A program made the position numbers and the translations under genes. This document shows positions 9,674 to 19,573 of a DNA stretch of 64,000 nt, piece by piece. The notes beneath the pieces were generated by a model. It searched no databases, had not been told where the DNA came from, and saw nothing but the letters and a program-made list of their open reading frames with translations. Numbering within the stretch: the first letter of the stretch is position 1; the number at the start of each line of letters is the position of its first letter. Source of the stretch: JAFNAG01 sp963824985 (lineage in GTDB: Bacteria > Acidobacteriota > UBA6911); NCBI GenBank assembly GCA_963824985.1, contig CAWGRQ010000024.1, forward strand, positions 1 through 64,000, given 5' to 3'.

Positions 9674-9778
9674 GCGAGGGCGAACTGGCAGCAATGTCCG
9701 ATGGAGAGGTTGCCTCCGCTGAACGGGCTTACGCCGACCTGTTTTCCGACCTGCCAAACCGATAGGAATGACGGGATC
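9674..9778 (+). repeat. Fic 3'-end repeat, copy 2 (remnant of a second Fic gene)
   Basis: Encodes EGELAAMSDGEVASAERAY, then ADLFSDLPNR and a stop, which matches the Fic C-terminus. The substitutions are mostly silent or conservative, as expected if a second fic gene once existed here. Nothing of the rest of that gene is present upstream: the sequence switches abruptly to the end of the S1-domain region at about 9673. Confidence 0.8.
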
Positions 9779-10395
9779 TTTCGTTTGCTGCCCGCTGGGA
9801 GACGCTGGTTTTTACCCCATCTGCTCTACAAATTGTCTTTGCGTCGGTCCGACCTCGAACCGCGTGACGCATGAAAACAGCAGATGTCGCGCGCAGCGCC
9901 TTGGAGTGCGGCGCCACGGCCTGAACCTTATACGCATCTTGTTCGCGACAGGCAAACTCCCTGGAGGCGGGTGCCGGCCCTTGCGGGCCTCATTTCTCCA
10001 CCACTCCCTACCCCGCGCTGACTCGCGGGGCTAGGTACTGCCGGCGCTTCGCGCCTGGATTTCGTGACCATCGCGGCATGGCTCCTGATTTTGGCCACAG
10101 GGGATACGGGCGCTTGATTGACCCATGGACAGGCATGCCCGAGGCCCGAGGGGCCGGCAGTACCCAGGCCCGGCCGTAAGGCCGGGAATGGGATGACTCG
10201 GGAACGAGCGCCGACGGCGCGGCACAAAAACGCTTATTTTTACCAGCATGAAGATGCGTACAAGGTCCAGGCCACGGCGCCGCCTTCTTCGGCAGTGTTA
10301 TCCAAAAAGGTCATTTTCGGAGCAGCGTCATTATGGTATCTGGTCCTCAATAGGGTAGAATAACGCTCACACGGCAGGATATGTAGGGAGCGCGT
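9779..10395. other. Long non-coding stretch before the dms-like operon
   Basis: No convincing gene is seen on either strand over about 617 bases. The 3' half carries the palindrome cluster described separately. A possible -10 element (TAGAAT, 10356-10361) sits upstream of the dmsA-like start at 10396, with TTATGG 19 bases further up as a weak -35. That promoter call is tentative. Confidence 0.45.
9974..10221. repeat. Cluster of GC-rich palindromes (REP/BIME-like)
   Basis: At least five short hairpins lie within 250 bases: GGCCC/GGGCC, CCCCGCG/CGCGGGG (around 10011-10030), GGCGC/GCGCC, CCCGGCC/GGCCGGG (10169-10186) and GCGCC/GGCGC. An 11-bp inverted pair, GGTACTGCCGG (10034-10044) and CCGGCAGTACC (10154-10164), encloses the middle of the block. 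Such clusters are typical of REP-type intergenic repeats. No adjacent REP transposase gene is visible. Confidence 0.55.
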
Positions 10396-12754
10396 ATGCG
10401 CATTGCACTGAATCGCAGGTTATTCCTGAAGCTCTCGGGGGCGGCGGCCGGAGGCATAGCCGCCGGGGAGATCTTCGGACGCGCTGCTCTGGACCAGATC
10501 CTGCCCGGCGAAACTGCGGGGGACGGGATGCAGATCCTGGCGATCGCCTGCAACAACAACTGCGGCGGACGCTGCCAGCTCAAAGCCCACATCAAGGACG
10601 GCAAGGTCATCCGGATCAGCACCGACGAAATGCCCGATTCTGAAAGCCTGCCGCAGCTTCGCGCGTGTCTCAAAGGGCGAGCCATCAGAAATCGGATCTA
10701 CCATCCGGACCGCCTCAAGTACCCCATGAAACGCGTGGGGCGGAGAGGCGAGGCAAATTTCCAGCGGATTTCCTGGGACGAGGCCGTCGGGACCATCGCC
10801 TCGAATTTGCGTCGAACATTGGACCGCCACGGACCAGCCTCCGTCTATATTCAATACGGAACCGGCGATTGCGGCGCTGTTTCGGGCGTCGCGGCGGCCC
10901 GGCGTTTGATGAACCTGCTGGGCGGCTACCTCGGCTATTACAACAGCTACAGTTCCGCTTGCCTCCGTTACACCGCTCCCTTCGTCACCGGCTATCGGGA
11001 CACCAGTTCCTACCAGAGTCTGCCCCACTCAAAGCTGATCGTGCTGAATGGCTTCAACCCTGCCGAGACAGTGTTCGAGACCAATTCCAATTACTATCTC
11101 GTCCAAAGCCAGGGAAGCGGGCGCAAGAATCGTCGTGATCGACCCGCGCTACACAGAAACTGCGGCAACCTTCGCCGACGAATGGCTGCCGCTGAAGCCG
11201 ACGACTGATACGGCGCTATTTCTTGCTCTGGCCCATGTGATCGTCACCGGAATCTGCTGGATCAGCGCTTCCTCGACAAGTACTGCATCGGCTTCGACGA
11301 AGCGCACATGCCTTCGGGAGTGCCTGCTGGAGAGTCATTCAAGAGCTACGTGCTTGGATTGCCGGATCATTTGCCGAAAACGCCGGATTGGGCCGCACCC
11401 ATTACCGGGATCGACGCCCATACGATCCGTAATCTGGCGAGGGAGTATGCCGGCACGAAGCCGGCGCAGCTGCTGCAGGGATTAGGTCCACAGCGCCATG
11501 CGCACGGAGAGCAGTCCGTTCGCGCCGGAATCGCCCTCGCCTGCATGACGGGCAACCTTGGTATTCTTGGCGGCGGCTGGGGAGGCGGCGAGGGAGGCCG
11601 CACCCTGGCGCGGGGGCAGGAGGACTCCCGCGGGGACAATCCCGTCAAAACCAGGATTCCGGTTTTCCTGTGGACCGACGCCGTTGTGCGCGGCACCGAG
11701 ATGACCGACGACGACGGCGTGCAGGACGGGTCCACTCGAGAGCAATATCAAGTTCATCTTCAACCTGGCCAGCAATACGCTCGTCAATCAGCACGCAGAC
11801 ATCAATCGGACAATCAAGATCTTCAAGAACGAGAACCTCGTCGAGTGTATTGTCGTATCCGACCATTTCATGACGCCGAGTGCAAGGTTCGCCGATCTTC
11901 TGCTGCCTGCGGATCAGTCACTCGAACGCAACGATCTCGGGTTTCCCTGGTCGGGCGAAAAATACATCGTATTCGGAAACAAGGTTGTGGATCCCCCGTT
12001 CGAGTGCAGGAATGAGTACGATGGCTCGGCCGGTCGCCGAGAAACTGGGAATCGGGGAAAGATTCACGGAGGGCAAAACCCGCGAAGGCTGGCTGAAGCA
12101 GATCCTCAATGCGCGCGAAAAAAGTCAATCCCGCGATTCCGTCCTGGGAGGAATTGACGAAGACAGGTCTTTACCGGGAGGCGCCGGAAGCCTACGTCGC
12201 GTTCGAGAATGAGATCAAGGATCCCGCCCGCCACCCGTTCAGGACTCCGTCAGGGAAGATCGAGATCTTCTCGAAAGTCCTGTACGACATGAACCGGCCG
12301 GATATAACCGGGGTTCCGAAGTATATTCCGGCATGGGAGGGGCCGGAGGATTCGCTGATACAGAAGTACCCTTTGCAGTGCATCGGTCCTCATTACAAAC
12401 GTCGGACGCATTCTACTTTCGACGAAATCGCCTGGATGGAAGAGGCCGAGTCCCAGGTGATGTGGATCAGCCCACAGGATGCGGCGCGCGCGGGATCAAG
12501 GACGGCTCGAACGTCAGAGTGTTCAACGACCGCGGCGCACTCAACATCGCGGCGCGAGTGACGAAACGGGTGCGGCCGGGCGTCATCGCGATCCCGCAGG
12601 GCGCATGGTACACGCCCGACCAGGATGGCATATGCCGGAGAGGCTGCATTAACGTCCTCACAAGCCAGAGAGCCAACGCCGTCTGGCTCACGGCAATGCC
12701 CAGCACACGATCCTGGTCGAGGTGCGAAGTGGCCGAAGGAGGACGGGTGGGTAG
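10396..12754 (+). CDS. DmsA-like molybdopterin oxidoreductase, Tat-exported, frameshifted
   Basis: Catalytic subunit of a DMSO-reductase-family enzyme. A Tat motif (NRRLFLKLSG) opens the protein. The [4Fe-4S] cysteines follow (CNNNCGGRC, later RACLKG), then the pterin-binding body (ISWDEAVGTIASNLRR, GYLGYYNSYSSACLRY, NLGILGGGWGGGEGG) and a DmsA-like C-terminus (INVLTSQR, then NAQHTILVEV). The frame changes near 11107, 11245, 11745, 12015, 12125, 12490 and 12685, with protein similarity continuing each time. The stitched length of about 785 residues is normal for DmsA. The end is placed at TAG 12752-12754, overlapping the dmsB-like start. The physiological substrate cannot be read from sequence. 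As printed the gene could not make a full protein, so either it is a pseudogene or the sequence carries indel errors. Confidence 0.75.
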
Positions 12755-13219
12755 CGGACAGATCGCCTTTTTGTGGACACCACCAAATGCACCAATTGCC
12801 GGACATGTGAGATCGCCTGCAAGGATTTCAACGACGCCGCGGTCGGCCAGAGAATACGCAGGGTGCGCATGTTCGAGGGCGGGGAGTTCCCGAGGATTTT
12901 CGCCTACAATATCTCGATGTCCTGCAACCACTGTGAGGATCCGATCTGCGTCAGACATTGCCCGACCGGCGCTTATCGCAAACGCGCAAGCGATGGGATC
13001 GTGGTGCACGATCCCGAGCGCTGCATCGGCTGCCGTTATTGCACATGGCTGTGCCCGTACGGCGCCCCGCAATACGACGCCCGCGAGGGCCGGGTCCAGA
13101 AATGCAATTTCTGTGTGGAGGAACTGGACCGGGGAAAGAGCCCGATATGCGTGACCGCCTGCCCGATGCGTGCCATCGAAATTGGCCGGCTGTCTGAAAT
13201 TGCCTCGCGGCCGGATTAG
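12747..13219 (+). CDS. DmsB-like four-cluster ferredoxin subunit
   Basis: Electron-transfer subunit with Cys clusters typical of DmsB/NrfC/PsrB: CTNCRTCEIACKDFN, CNHCEDPICVRHCPTGA, CIGCRYCTWLCPYGAP and KCNFC...CVTACP. These could hold four [4Fe-4S] centres and pass electrons between the membrane anchor and the catalytic subunit. GTG at 12747 follows AAGGAGG and overlaps the end of the dmsA-like gene. The five-T run at 12768-12772 appears one T short: GQIAFF should join VDTTKC, so a one-base deletion separates the first codons from the rest. The main frame is otherwise intact. Confidence 0.85.
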
Positions 13220-13316
13220 CTGGGCATATTCGCAACCTCCCCTCACCCGGCCTGACAAATCCTGCCTGCAGATACAGGGTGAGACCGGAGGCTGAGCACG
13301 CGTGAGGGGTGAGAGC

Positions 13317-14169
13317 ATGTCCGAATGGCCGTTGGTAGTGTTTACCCTGGCGATCCAGTTCTCTTGCGGACTTGCGTTGGCCGCCACTGTTTCGATTGGG
13401 CAGGCAATCAGTCAGATGGGCTCTCATGCGTCCTCTGGGAATCGCGATATTCCCGCTTGCTGCAATCGGGTTGCTGGCGTCCCTGCTCCACCTGGGCCGT
13501 CCCCTCTCCGCCTGGAAGTCTTTTCTCAATTTGGGGACTTCAAGACTGAGCCTGGAGGTCTTCCTGACCATGCTGTTTGTTTTCGCGGCCCTGTTGTACA
13601 GCCATTCGTGGTGGGCGCACAAACCCGATCATAGGGTAACAACCGGTGTCGCAACCAGTCTGCTTTCATTGGCCGCGGTCGCCTCCAGTACGGCGGTCTA
13701 TCTGATCCCGACTCAGCCGGCCTGGAATGCGGGCTGGGTGCCGGTTTCCTTTTTCGGCACGGCGCTGCTGCTGGGAGGCTCCGCTTCAGCGGCATTCGTC
13801 AGCCTGCATGGCCCGAGGAATCTACTCGGCTGTTTCCTCGGAGGAGCGGTGGCAGGCAGCCTCATGCTTATCGTTTCGGCAGTGTGGATGTTGGCGACAT
13901 TGTCCCGGGCTCCGCTGGATGATTTTGCGGCAGCACGGTTGCAAGAGGCCTTGCACCTAATCACGTCCCAGCATCCCATCGCGTTGGGAATTCAGTTGCT
14001 TCTGACAACGGTCGTCCCCATTGCATTCGCGGCATTGCTCTGGTTCGGCGGAAGTACTCCTGGAACGTCACCCTGGCTGCGCCTCCTCGTGTTCCTCGCA
14101 ATTACTCTGGGCGCCTTTATCGGCCGCAACCTGATGTATATCGTCGTCACACTGCCTCACCCGTTCTGA
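13317..14169 (+). CDS. DmsC-like membrane anchor subunit, one frameshift
   Basis: Integral membrane anchor of the DMSO-reductase-like complex, expected to oxidise quinol. Eight or so hydrophobic segments are visible, starting with SEWPLVVFTLAIQFSCGLAL and ending with LLVFLAITLGAFIGRNLMYI. The conserved FLNLGTSRLSLEVFL and LHLGRPLSAWKS segments are typical of DmsC. ATG at 13317 follows a GAGGGGTGAGAG ribosome binding site. An extra base near 13415 shifts the frame between GQAISQ and ALMRPLGIAIFPLAAIG. Together with the two upstream genes it makes a complete dmsABC-like operon. Confidence 0.78.
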
Positions 14170-14171
14170 TG

Positions 14172-14554
14172 AAATCCATGCCCCACCCGGCGCCGGCGTC
14201 GAGCCGCAGCGGCACCCAATAGGCGGACTCGGACGTCGGAAAGCGAAACCAATCCGGCATGATGCCTGCGACGACATACTGCGTACCGTCAAGCGGGATC
14301 GACGATCCAACGACCGAAGAACTGGCATGGAAGTACCGCCGCCACGTCGTGTGGCTGAGCACGATTTGATGCGCGTCGTGTGCCGCCAGGTCGAACGCGC
14401 GTCCCACTTCCGGCGAAGCGCCCAGAAGGTCCAACTTCATTTGATGCTTTCCCAGGATGAGTTCCAGGTTGGTTATCATGGTGGTGTTATTCGTCCGTGC
14501 AATTCCTTCGATGACCAAAGGGGAGACGATCGCCAATATCGGCGTCGTTGGCAC
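14172..14554 (-). pseudogene. Fragment of a MacB/ADOP-type ABC permease (periplasmic core)
   Basis: The minus-strand peptide GASPEVGRAFDLAAHD, IVLSHTTWRRYFHASSSVVG and GIMPDWFRFPTSESAYWVPL matches the MacB periplasmic core domain of large ABC permeases common in Acidobacteriota. Only about 95 codons of the domain remain, with no transmembrane or FtsX part, and the frame ends at the dmsC-like stop. It is a leftover piece and is not the missing 5' end of the permease at 19574: the two pieces cover the same part of the domain. Confidence 0.65.
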
Positions 14555-14577
14555 ACCGAAATAAATGGTCCTAACAC

Positions 14578-15045
14578 CTAAAGACGGGAGGCGATCAATT
14601 TGCCCAGAGCTGTAAGCTGGTCAACCGTCAGGTAGACCTTCTTTTTTATGAAGTCCCCGAACGAGGTCAGGACGACACAGCGGCTCCCTTTGGTGAACGC
14701 GAGCAGGTTATCCGGCAGCCCGGGCATCGCAGCTCCCTGGACCGCCTCACTGCCGACGCCGCTGACGGCACCCTTGGCATACCTGTTCTTGAAACCGCCG
14801 AAATTCTTCGCATCTGCGAACTGGACCATCAGGATCAGTTCCCCAGAAGCATCTGCAAAATTGAGATCGCCGGCCGCCGCGGCGACGGCTCCGCGCGGAA
14901 TCAGTTTAATCCCCTTCATCCCGGCGATTTTTTCGACATCAGCTCCCGTGAGATATTTTTCATAGGGATTCTGCGCCCATGCCGTGAGAGCCGGACCCAG
15001 ACTCAAATACAGCCAAATCGCGAATGCGCAGGAAAATTTCCTCAT
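14578..15045 (-). CDS. Small exported protein of unknown function
   Basis: 155-residue protein with a clear signal peptide (MRKFSCAFAIWLYLSLG, cut likely after AWA). The mature part has mixed alpha/beta character with the segment LTGADVEKIAGMKGIKLIPRG near its start and ends in LTVDQLTALGKLIASRL. No cysteine pair or known catalytic motif is visible. It is probably periplasmic. I do not recognise the family. ATG 15045 is chosen over an upstream in-frame start because it begins the signal peptide. Confidence 0.65.
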   Translation of the reverse strand: MRKFSCAFAIWLYLSLGPALTAWAQNPYEKYLTGADVEKIAGMKGIKLIPRGAVAAAAGDLNFADASGELILMVQFADAKNFGGFKNRYAKGAVSGVGSEAVQGAAMPGLPDNLLAFTKGSRCVVLTSFGDFIKKKVYLTVDQLTALGKLIASRL

Positions 15046-15461
15046 CTCCCAGACCTCTCTCGTCCCACTTACCTGCAAATCCTTGCCATTCAGACGCGAT
15101 AAACAACCGCTCGCCGCCGGGATCGCGGAGACTGCGGAGACATGCTATATAAGAACCAAGGAGCTCTCTGCGATCTCGGCGATCTCTGCGGTGCAATTCA
15201 TCGGTGGCGGCTATCGCGCGCCGTGAATTACCAATCAAAGGTACGACGAACGGCTCCCACAGTCAACGAGCGGCTGCGTGCGCAGGGGCGGTTGCAGGAT
15301 CCTCTGCAGCCTTTGAATGACCCGAGGCACGACGGCCCGCCCCGCCGCCAGAAGAAGCGTAGCCAACCGGGATGCAGCCCGCATTGCCCGCCGGACCATT
15401 CGTGCCTGCCGCGCATCAGGTCGCTGTTGTGCCGCCGGAATCGGGTTTTGCATGTGATCCC
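15046..15461. other. Non-coding spacer with diverged inverted repeats
   Basis: No gene is supported here. Between about 15110 and 15190 the sequence has GATCGCGGAGACTGCGGAGA on one side and GCGATCTCGGCGATCTCTGC on the other, a diverged inverted repeat of a type scattered through many bacterial genomes. The remainder, to the MscS-type gene's stop, shows nothing I can name. Confidence 0.4.
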
Positions 15462-17402
15462 TTAGCCGGAGATGTCGGTCTTCAGGCGGAGCGGGGGCTT
15501 GCCTGAACTGGCCAGCTTCAGTGCTGGCTCGCGCTCCATCACGCCGAGCAACTCGCGGGTCACGCGATCGTCGATTTCGGATGCATTCATCAAATCCACC
15601 GGATATCGGATGACCACTTCGAGGCCGGATGTTGCCGGATGCAGACGGCTCGTCGGCTGCAGGGCTCCTCTCGGCGCGGTCGACAGGGTCTTCTGGATGT
15701 GGCGGTACTGCTTTTCCATCTCGTCCCGGTACTCCGCGAAAATGGCTTCAACGACACCGCGCAACCGTTCTTCCACAAGGAGATAGTCACTTTCGGGGGA
15801 TACCGTCATGGCGACCTCGTGCCAAAGGAAATTCGTGCCGGGGATCTGTTTGAAAAAACCGGCATTCGATTGAAAAACGACCGAATTCGAGAATGCGACG
15901 ACCCGGCCGCTCGCCGTTTTCTCTCCGCCGCTGACCAGTTCGATCATGTGGAACCGTACGAGTCCGATATCCACCACCTCGCCGGTGATTCCAGCCACCT
16001 GCACGCGGTCGCCCACCCGGATGCCGTATTTGCCGATCAGGAAGAAGTACGCCACGACGGAAAGAATGACATTCTGGAGCGCGACGGCAACGCCGGCCGT
16101 GATCAGCCCGGCAAAGGTCGCCACCGAGCTGAGCTCGTTCGCAAACGAGAAAGCGAGCACGATGGCGATCACGCACCAGAACACAATCTTGCGCAGCAAC
16201 AGGTACTGATATCTGCGGCGCGGGTCGCGCACATAACCGACGATCGCTCGCCGCCACAGCTCTGCGCCTCCGATAATCACCGCCAGGACCGCTACAAGCA
16301 TCCCCAGCCTGACGAGGAGGTTCCTCAACTCCGTCGCATACCGGGTTTCGAGCGAGCCCAGCCAGTTGGTCAGGTTCTTCTTATACAGCCCGAGCAGGAT
16401 CCCTTGCTTGCTCAATGGCATCACGGAATCCGACGTGCGCTTGAACTGCATGGTCAGAGCGTCCAGCATGGCTTTCTGCTGAACGAGCACGAGCTGGTCG
16501 GAGGTGTCGGCCAGGCCGGCGAGCTCATCGCCGCGTTTCGACAGTTCTCTCAGCGTGTTCACAAGAGGCGCGCGCAGCACTTTCAAGTCCTGGCTCAGGG
16601 CATCCGTCAACTGCACGGCGTCACGGATCGTGCGCATTCTTCTTGAGTCGGCGATGACCTCTGAGGCCAAACTCCAGACACCGGACGGTTCGCTTTTGCG
16701 CGTTCCGGATGCGGGAGCGGCGTACATCTGCTCATTGGCTGCCGCCGGGGTCTCCGGTTTTGTGGCGGGCTTCGCAAGGGCTGCGGGGACCGACCTTGCC
16801 AGCGCTTCGATCTTCTCACGAATGCCGGTAGCGCCCAGGCCGCTGGTGCTCGACCCGCCGACAAACTCGGTCATGCTTCGGAGCGAGTCCCTGCGCACCT
16901 GTGCCAGTTCAAGTTCGCTCCGGGTTTCATCCATCCGCGCCTGAAGGGATTCCCGCTGCCGGCCCGCTGCATTGGCCAGCTGCTGTCGCAGCGATTCCAG
17001 TTCCATCTGGTTTGCCCGGACCTGCTGATCCAGGCCGGTCAGCATCTGGCGCAGGGCCTGATAACGCGATGCGCCGGCCTCATCCGGGCTCCCCGCCTGT
17101 GCCGACGCCTCTTCTTTTTCGATCGACTCCGCCTCGACCCTGGCGAACTCGAAGGCCAGCGACACCACCTGGTTGGCGATCTGCTGATTATCATTGACGA
17201 CCATCCCCTCGTCGGATTCAGTCATCACTTGCCTCTGAAGGTCCAGCTGCCGATACCAGTCAATCGTCCGATTGAGGTACTGAAGAAGCACTGCCGAGGT
17301 CAGGTCAGGAGCCGGCGCGTTCTGCGCAAACGAGACCCACATTCCGGAAAGGAGGATGATCCCTACGAGCGCCAACGCCTTTTTCAAACGAAGAAATCTC
17401 AT
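15462..17402 (-). CDS. MscS-family mechanosensitive channel with large N-terminal domain
   Basis: 646-residue inner-membrane protein. A signal peptide (ALALVGIILLSGMWVSFA) leads into a long, charged, coiled-coil-prone periplasmic region (about residues 50-340: QMELESLRQQLANAAGRQ and ARMDETRSELELAQ are typical stretches). Three or more membrane helices follow (LVRLGMLVAVLAVIIGGAE, IVFWCVIAIVLAFSFA), then the MscS pore helix and beta domain (ITAGVAVALQNVILSVVAYF, IRVGDRVQVAGITGEVVDIG). The architecture resembles the larger MscK/YbdG-type channels. It should open under membrane tension. It is a single gene, divergent from the neighbouring IS element. The frame is intact. Confidence 0.85.
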   Translation of the reverse strand: MRFLRLKKALALVGIILLSGMWVSFAQNAPAPDLTSAVLLQYLNRTIDWYRQLDLQRQVMTESDEGMVVNDNQQIANQVVSLAFEFARVEAESIEKEEASAQAGSPDEAGASRYQALRQMLTGLDQQVRANQMELESLRQQLANAAGRQRESLQARMDETRSELELAQVRRDSLRSMTEFVGGSSTSGLGATGIREKIEALARSVPAALAKPATKPETPAAANEQMYAAPASGTRKSEPSGVWSLASEVIADSRRMRTIRDAVQLTDALSQDLKVLRAPLVNTLRELSKRGDELAGLADTSDQLVLVQQKAMLDALTMQFKRTSDSVMPLSKQGILLGLYKKNLTNWLGSLETRYATELRNLLVRLGMLVAVLAVIIGGAELWRRAIVGYVRDPRRRYQYLLLRKIVFWCVIAIVLAFSFANELSSVATFAGLITAGVAVALQNVILSVVAYFFLIGKYGIRVGDRVQVAGITGEVVDIGLVRFHMIELVSGGEKTASGRVVAFSNSVVFQSNAGFFKQIPGTNFLWHEVAMTVSPESDYLLVEERLRGVVEAIFAEYRDEMEKQYRHIQKTLSTAPRGALQPTSRLHPATSGLEVVIRYPVDLMNASEIDDRVTRELLGVMEREPALKLASSGKPPLRLKTDISG

Positions 17403-17535
17403 TGAAAGCTTCCGATCTCAAGGGTCCGTTCTGATAGTGTAGACGATTGGACCGGCGAGTTCCATTTGGGATCAGGAAAATCAATGCGTCCGGCGGCTGG
17501 ATCTTCCTCCGTTTGGGAACAGGGGGACTGACGAC

Positions 17536-19573
17536 GTTAACCCGACTTTGACAACTGGAGGGTTGGACGGCAGGTAAGTCATTGAAAACATTAGAAGCGA
17601 CCCCCGAAAGTCTTCACTACACGTTCATCTTCAGGTTGGTCATTGCGGGCTTCCTGTCCAGAAGTTCGGGCCTCGGCTGAGGGGGCAGTTTTAAATCCAG
17701 TCTGGAGAGCAATAGCAGGTGCTCTTTGTCCGGTTCGGTATATCTCGGCAAACGCAGTTCTCTGCCGTCCGTCGTCGGCAGATGAACATCGACCAGTTGG
17801 ATCGCCGCGAACTTTTCAAGAACCGACCGCACCGTCAGGCCTGGAGCAAGGGCTTTCAATCGCTGCTGCAGAGTGATTTGAAGGCAGTACGACAGGAAGG
17901 CCACGAAAATATGCGCCTCAATCCTCTCGTCTTTCTGGTGGTGGATAGGCCGTAAGGAAAGATCCATTTTGAGGGTCTTGAACGCTTGTTCCACCTCGAC
18001 AAGCTGTATGTAGTACTTCCATAACGTGGCCGGATCCTCACCAGTCAAATTCGAGCGCAACAGGTATTGTCCTTCCTGCCTGCGAACCTTGCGGAGCTTG
18101 TCTTTGCACAAGCTGAAGCGAAACGTTTCCGGTGTGACCGCCTGATGCAGCGAAGGCAACGATAGTTCGACCAACCGGGCGGCATTGCCGGCTTCCTTTT
18201 TGGCCGCTCCGATTTTCATCAGCAGCCGGTCACGATCCAGCTTCTGGCCGCTGAGTTCGCGGAGCCGGTTCCAGTACTGCTTCAGTCGGCGGCGGCGCAT
18301 GGAACGCTCTTTCGCCTGCCGGCTCGTACTGCACGCCAGCACGTACAGTTCCTGGTCTTGCTTGAGCAGCTTGACACTCAAACTGTCGCGCACCTTTTCC
18401 CAAGGCATGGGCAGCAGCTGTGCTTCGAGCTTGTTCAGCCGCCCTTTCGGTGTTCCCACCAGATAATGGATCGGCGTCTCCGATTGCCGCATCTCCGTCA
18501 GCACCTCCTCGGTCGGAATGCCACGATCCATGATCCACACGCGGCGGGCTTTGCCATACTGACTTTCGATCTTGTTGAGAAACTGCCGCAGCGTGGTTCG
18601 ATCGCTGGTGTTTCCATCCATCACCTCGTAACAGAGCGGAAAACCTTCCGGCGTCACCACCAGGGCAATGACCACCTGCACGCAGTCCGAGCGTTTGTCC
18701 CGGCTATATCCGTAACGTCTCTTTCCTGCGCCAGGAGGATCACACTCAAAATACGTGCTGGTCAGGTCGTAGAGAAGAACATCAAAACCCGCATTGAAGA
18801 GGTCCTGCCAGCGCTGCCTCAGGAAGGTGAACATTCCCTCCTTGTGCGCCACCAGCTTGTCCAGGCATCGATAGAGATTCTGATAGGGAACGACTTCTCC
18901 TTCCTCACCCAGCAGGTCTCCCACGGCACTCTTGCCGTACCACTCGCGGTGCAACCGCCACTCACTGCCGGGTTGGATCAGCCTGTAGGCGACCAGAATC
19001 TTCAATACGTTCAACCACCGGGTCCCTTCCCGGCTCTCCGGCAGTTTTTCGGCCCAATAGCGATCCAGCTGCAGCTGATCCCACAAAAGCAGGGCCATCC
19101 AGCAGGCTCCCCATTGCCGCGGCCGATTCAGTCGCATCTGGTTCACATGGACGTGGATCACGTCGTGATCATGCGACTGCACCATTCGATCTTCGGGAAA
19201 CAGCGAGATCTTGCGCGGTGTTTTTTTGCCATTTTCTAAAATCTCAATCGAGCGCCACCAGGCTTCTCTCTGGCTGTCATTGATCTCGCCAAGATAAAGC
19301 ACGTGCTTCTGTGCAACGCGGCCGCCTGCGAGGCGGTGATTCTCGACGATGCTCCAGTAGCGATGTTCTTTGCCGTCCTTGATGCGCTTGGTCATTCGCA
19401 GGAACATGCTGCTATTGTCTACAGACAGATAGCCACTGCAAGGGGGTAGGTCTTCACTACAAGCACTTTTGGCCTATTTTGAGGGGTGCCTTTGTTGATT
19501 CAAAAAGACTTATGGCGACGAACTACCCTCATTTTTGTGGTTTTTGAGGTCGAGTTGTCAAAGTCGGGCTAAC
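17536..19573 (-). mobile_element. IS1634-type insertion sequence, 2038 bp
   Basis: The boundaries are set by 21-bp terminal inverted repeats: GTTAACCCGACTTTGACAAC at 17536 (last base T at 17556), and its reverse complement at 19553-19573 with one mismatch. One transposase gene on the minus strand fills the element. No target-site duplication is seen: CTGACGAC flanks the left end and CCACGCGC the right end. A short direct repeat, GTCTTCACTACA, occurs inside both ends (about 17610 and 19450). Confidence 0.85.
17617..19407 (-). CDS. IS1634/IS4-group DDE transposase
   Basis: 596-residue transposase, a normal length for the IS1634 family. Recognisable segments are the N-terminal KDGKEHRYWSIVENHR, the first-aspartate region VLLYDLTSTYFE, then GYSRDKRSDCVQVVIALVV, EVMDGNTSDRTTL and RVWIMDRGIPTEE. 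The C-terminal Y-(2)-R-(3)-E-(6)-K-like signature is in VEVEQAFKTLKMDLSLRPI. The frame is complete and both IS ends are present, so the element could still be mobile. Confidence 0.9.
   Translation of the reverse strand: MFLRMTKRIKDGKEHRYWSIVENHRLAGGRVAQKHVLYLGEINDSQREAWWRSIEILENGKKTPRKISLFPEDRMVQSHDHDVIHVHVNQMRLNRPRQWGACWMALLLWDQLQLDRYWAEKLPESREGTRWLNVLKILVAYRLIQPGSEWRLHREWYGKSAVGDLLGEEGEVVPYQNLYRCLDKLVAHKEGMFTFLRQRWQDLFNAGFDVLLYDLTSTYFECDPPGAGKRRYGYSRDKRSDCVQVVIALVVTPEGFPLCYEVMDGNTSDRTTLRQFLNKIESQYGKARRVWIMDRGIPTEEVLTEMRQSETPIHYLVGTPKGRLNKLEAQLLPMPWEKVRDSLSVKLLKQDQELYVLACSTSRQAKERSMRRRRLKQYWNRLRELSGQKLDRDRLLMKIGAAKKEAGNAARLVELSLPSLHQAVTPETFRFSLCKDKLRKVRRQEGQYLLRSNLTGEDPATLWKYYIQLVEVEQAFKTLKMDLSLRPIHHQKDERIEAHIFVAFLSYCLQITLQQRLKALAPGLTVRSVLEKFAAIQLVDVHLPTTDGRELRLPRYTEPDKEHLLLLSRLDLKLPPQPRPELLDRKPAMTNLKMNV

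Noticed and set aside
7731..9778. Fic-end duplication as an IS target-site duplication
   Set aside because: At 105 bp and about 10% divergence it is far longer and older than any target duplication.
17536..19573. Programmed frameshift in the IS transposase
   Set aside because: The 596-residue transposase is one uninterrupted frame, so no frameshift is required.
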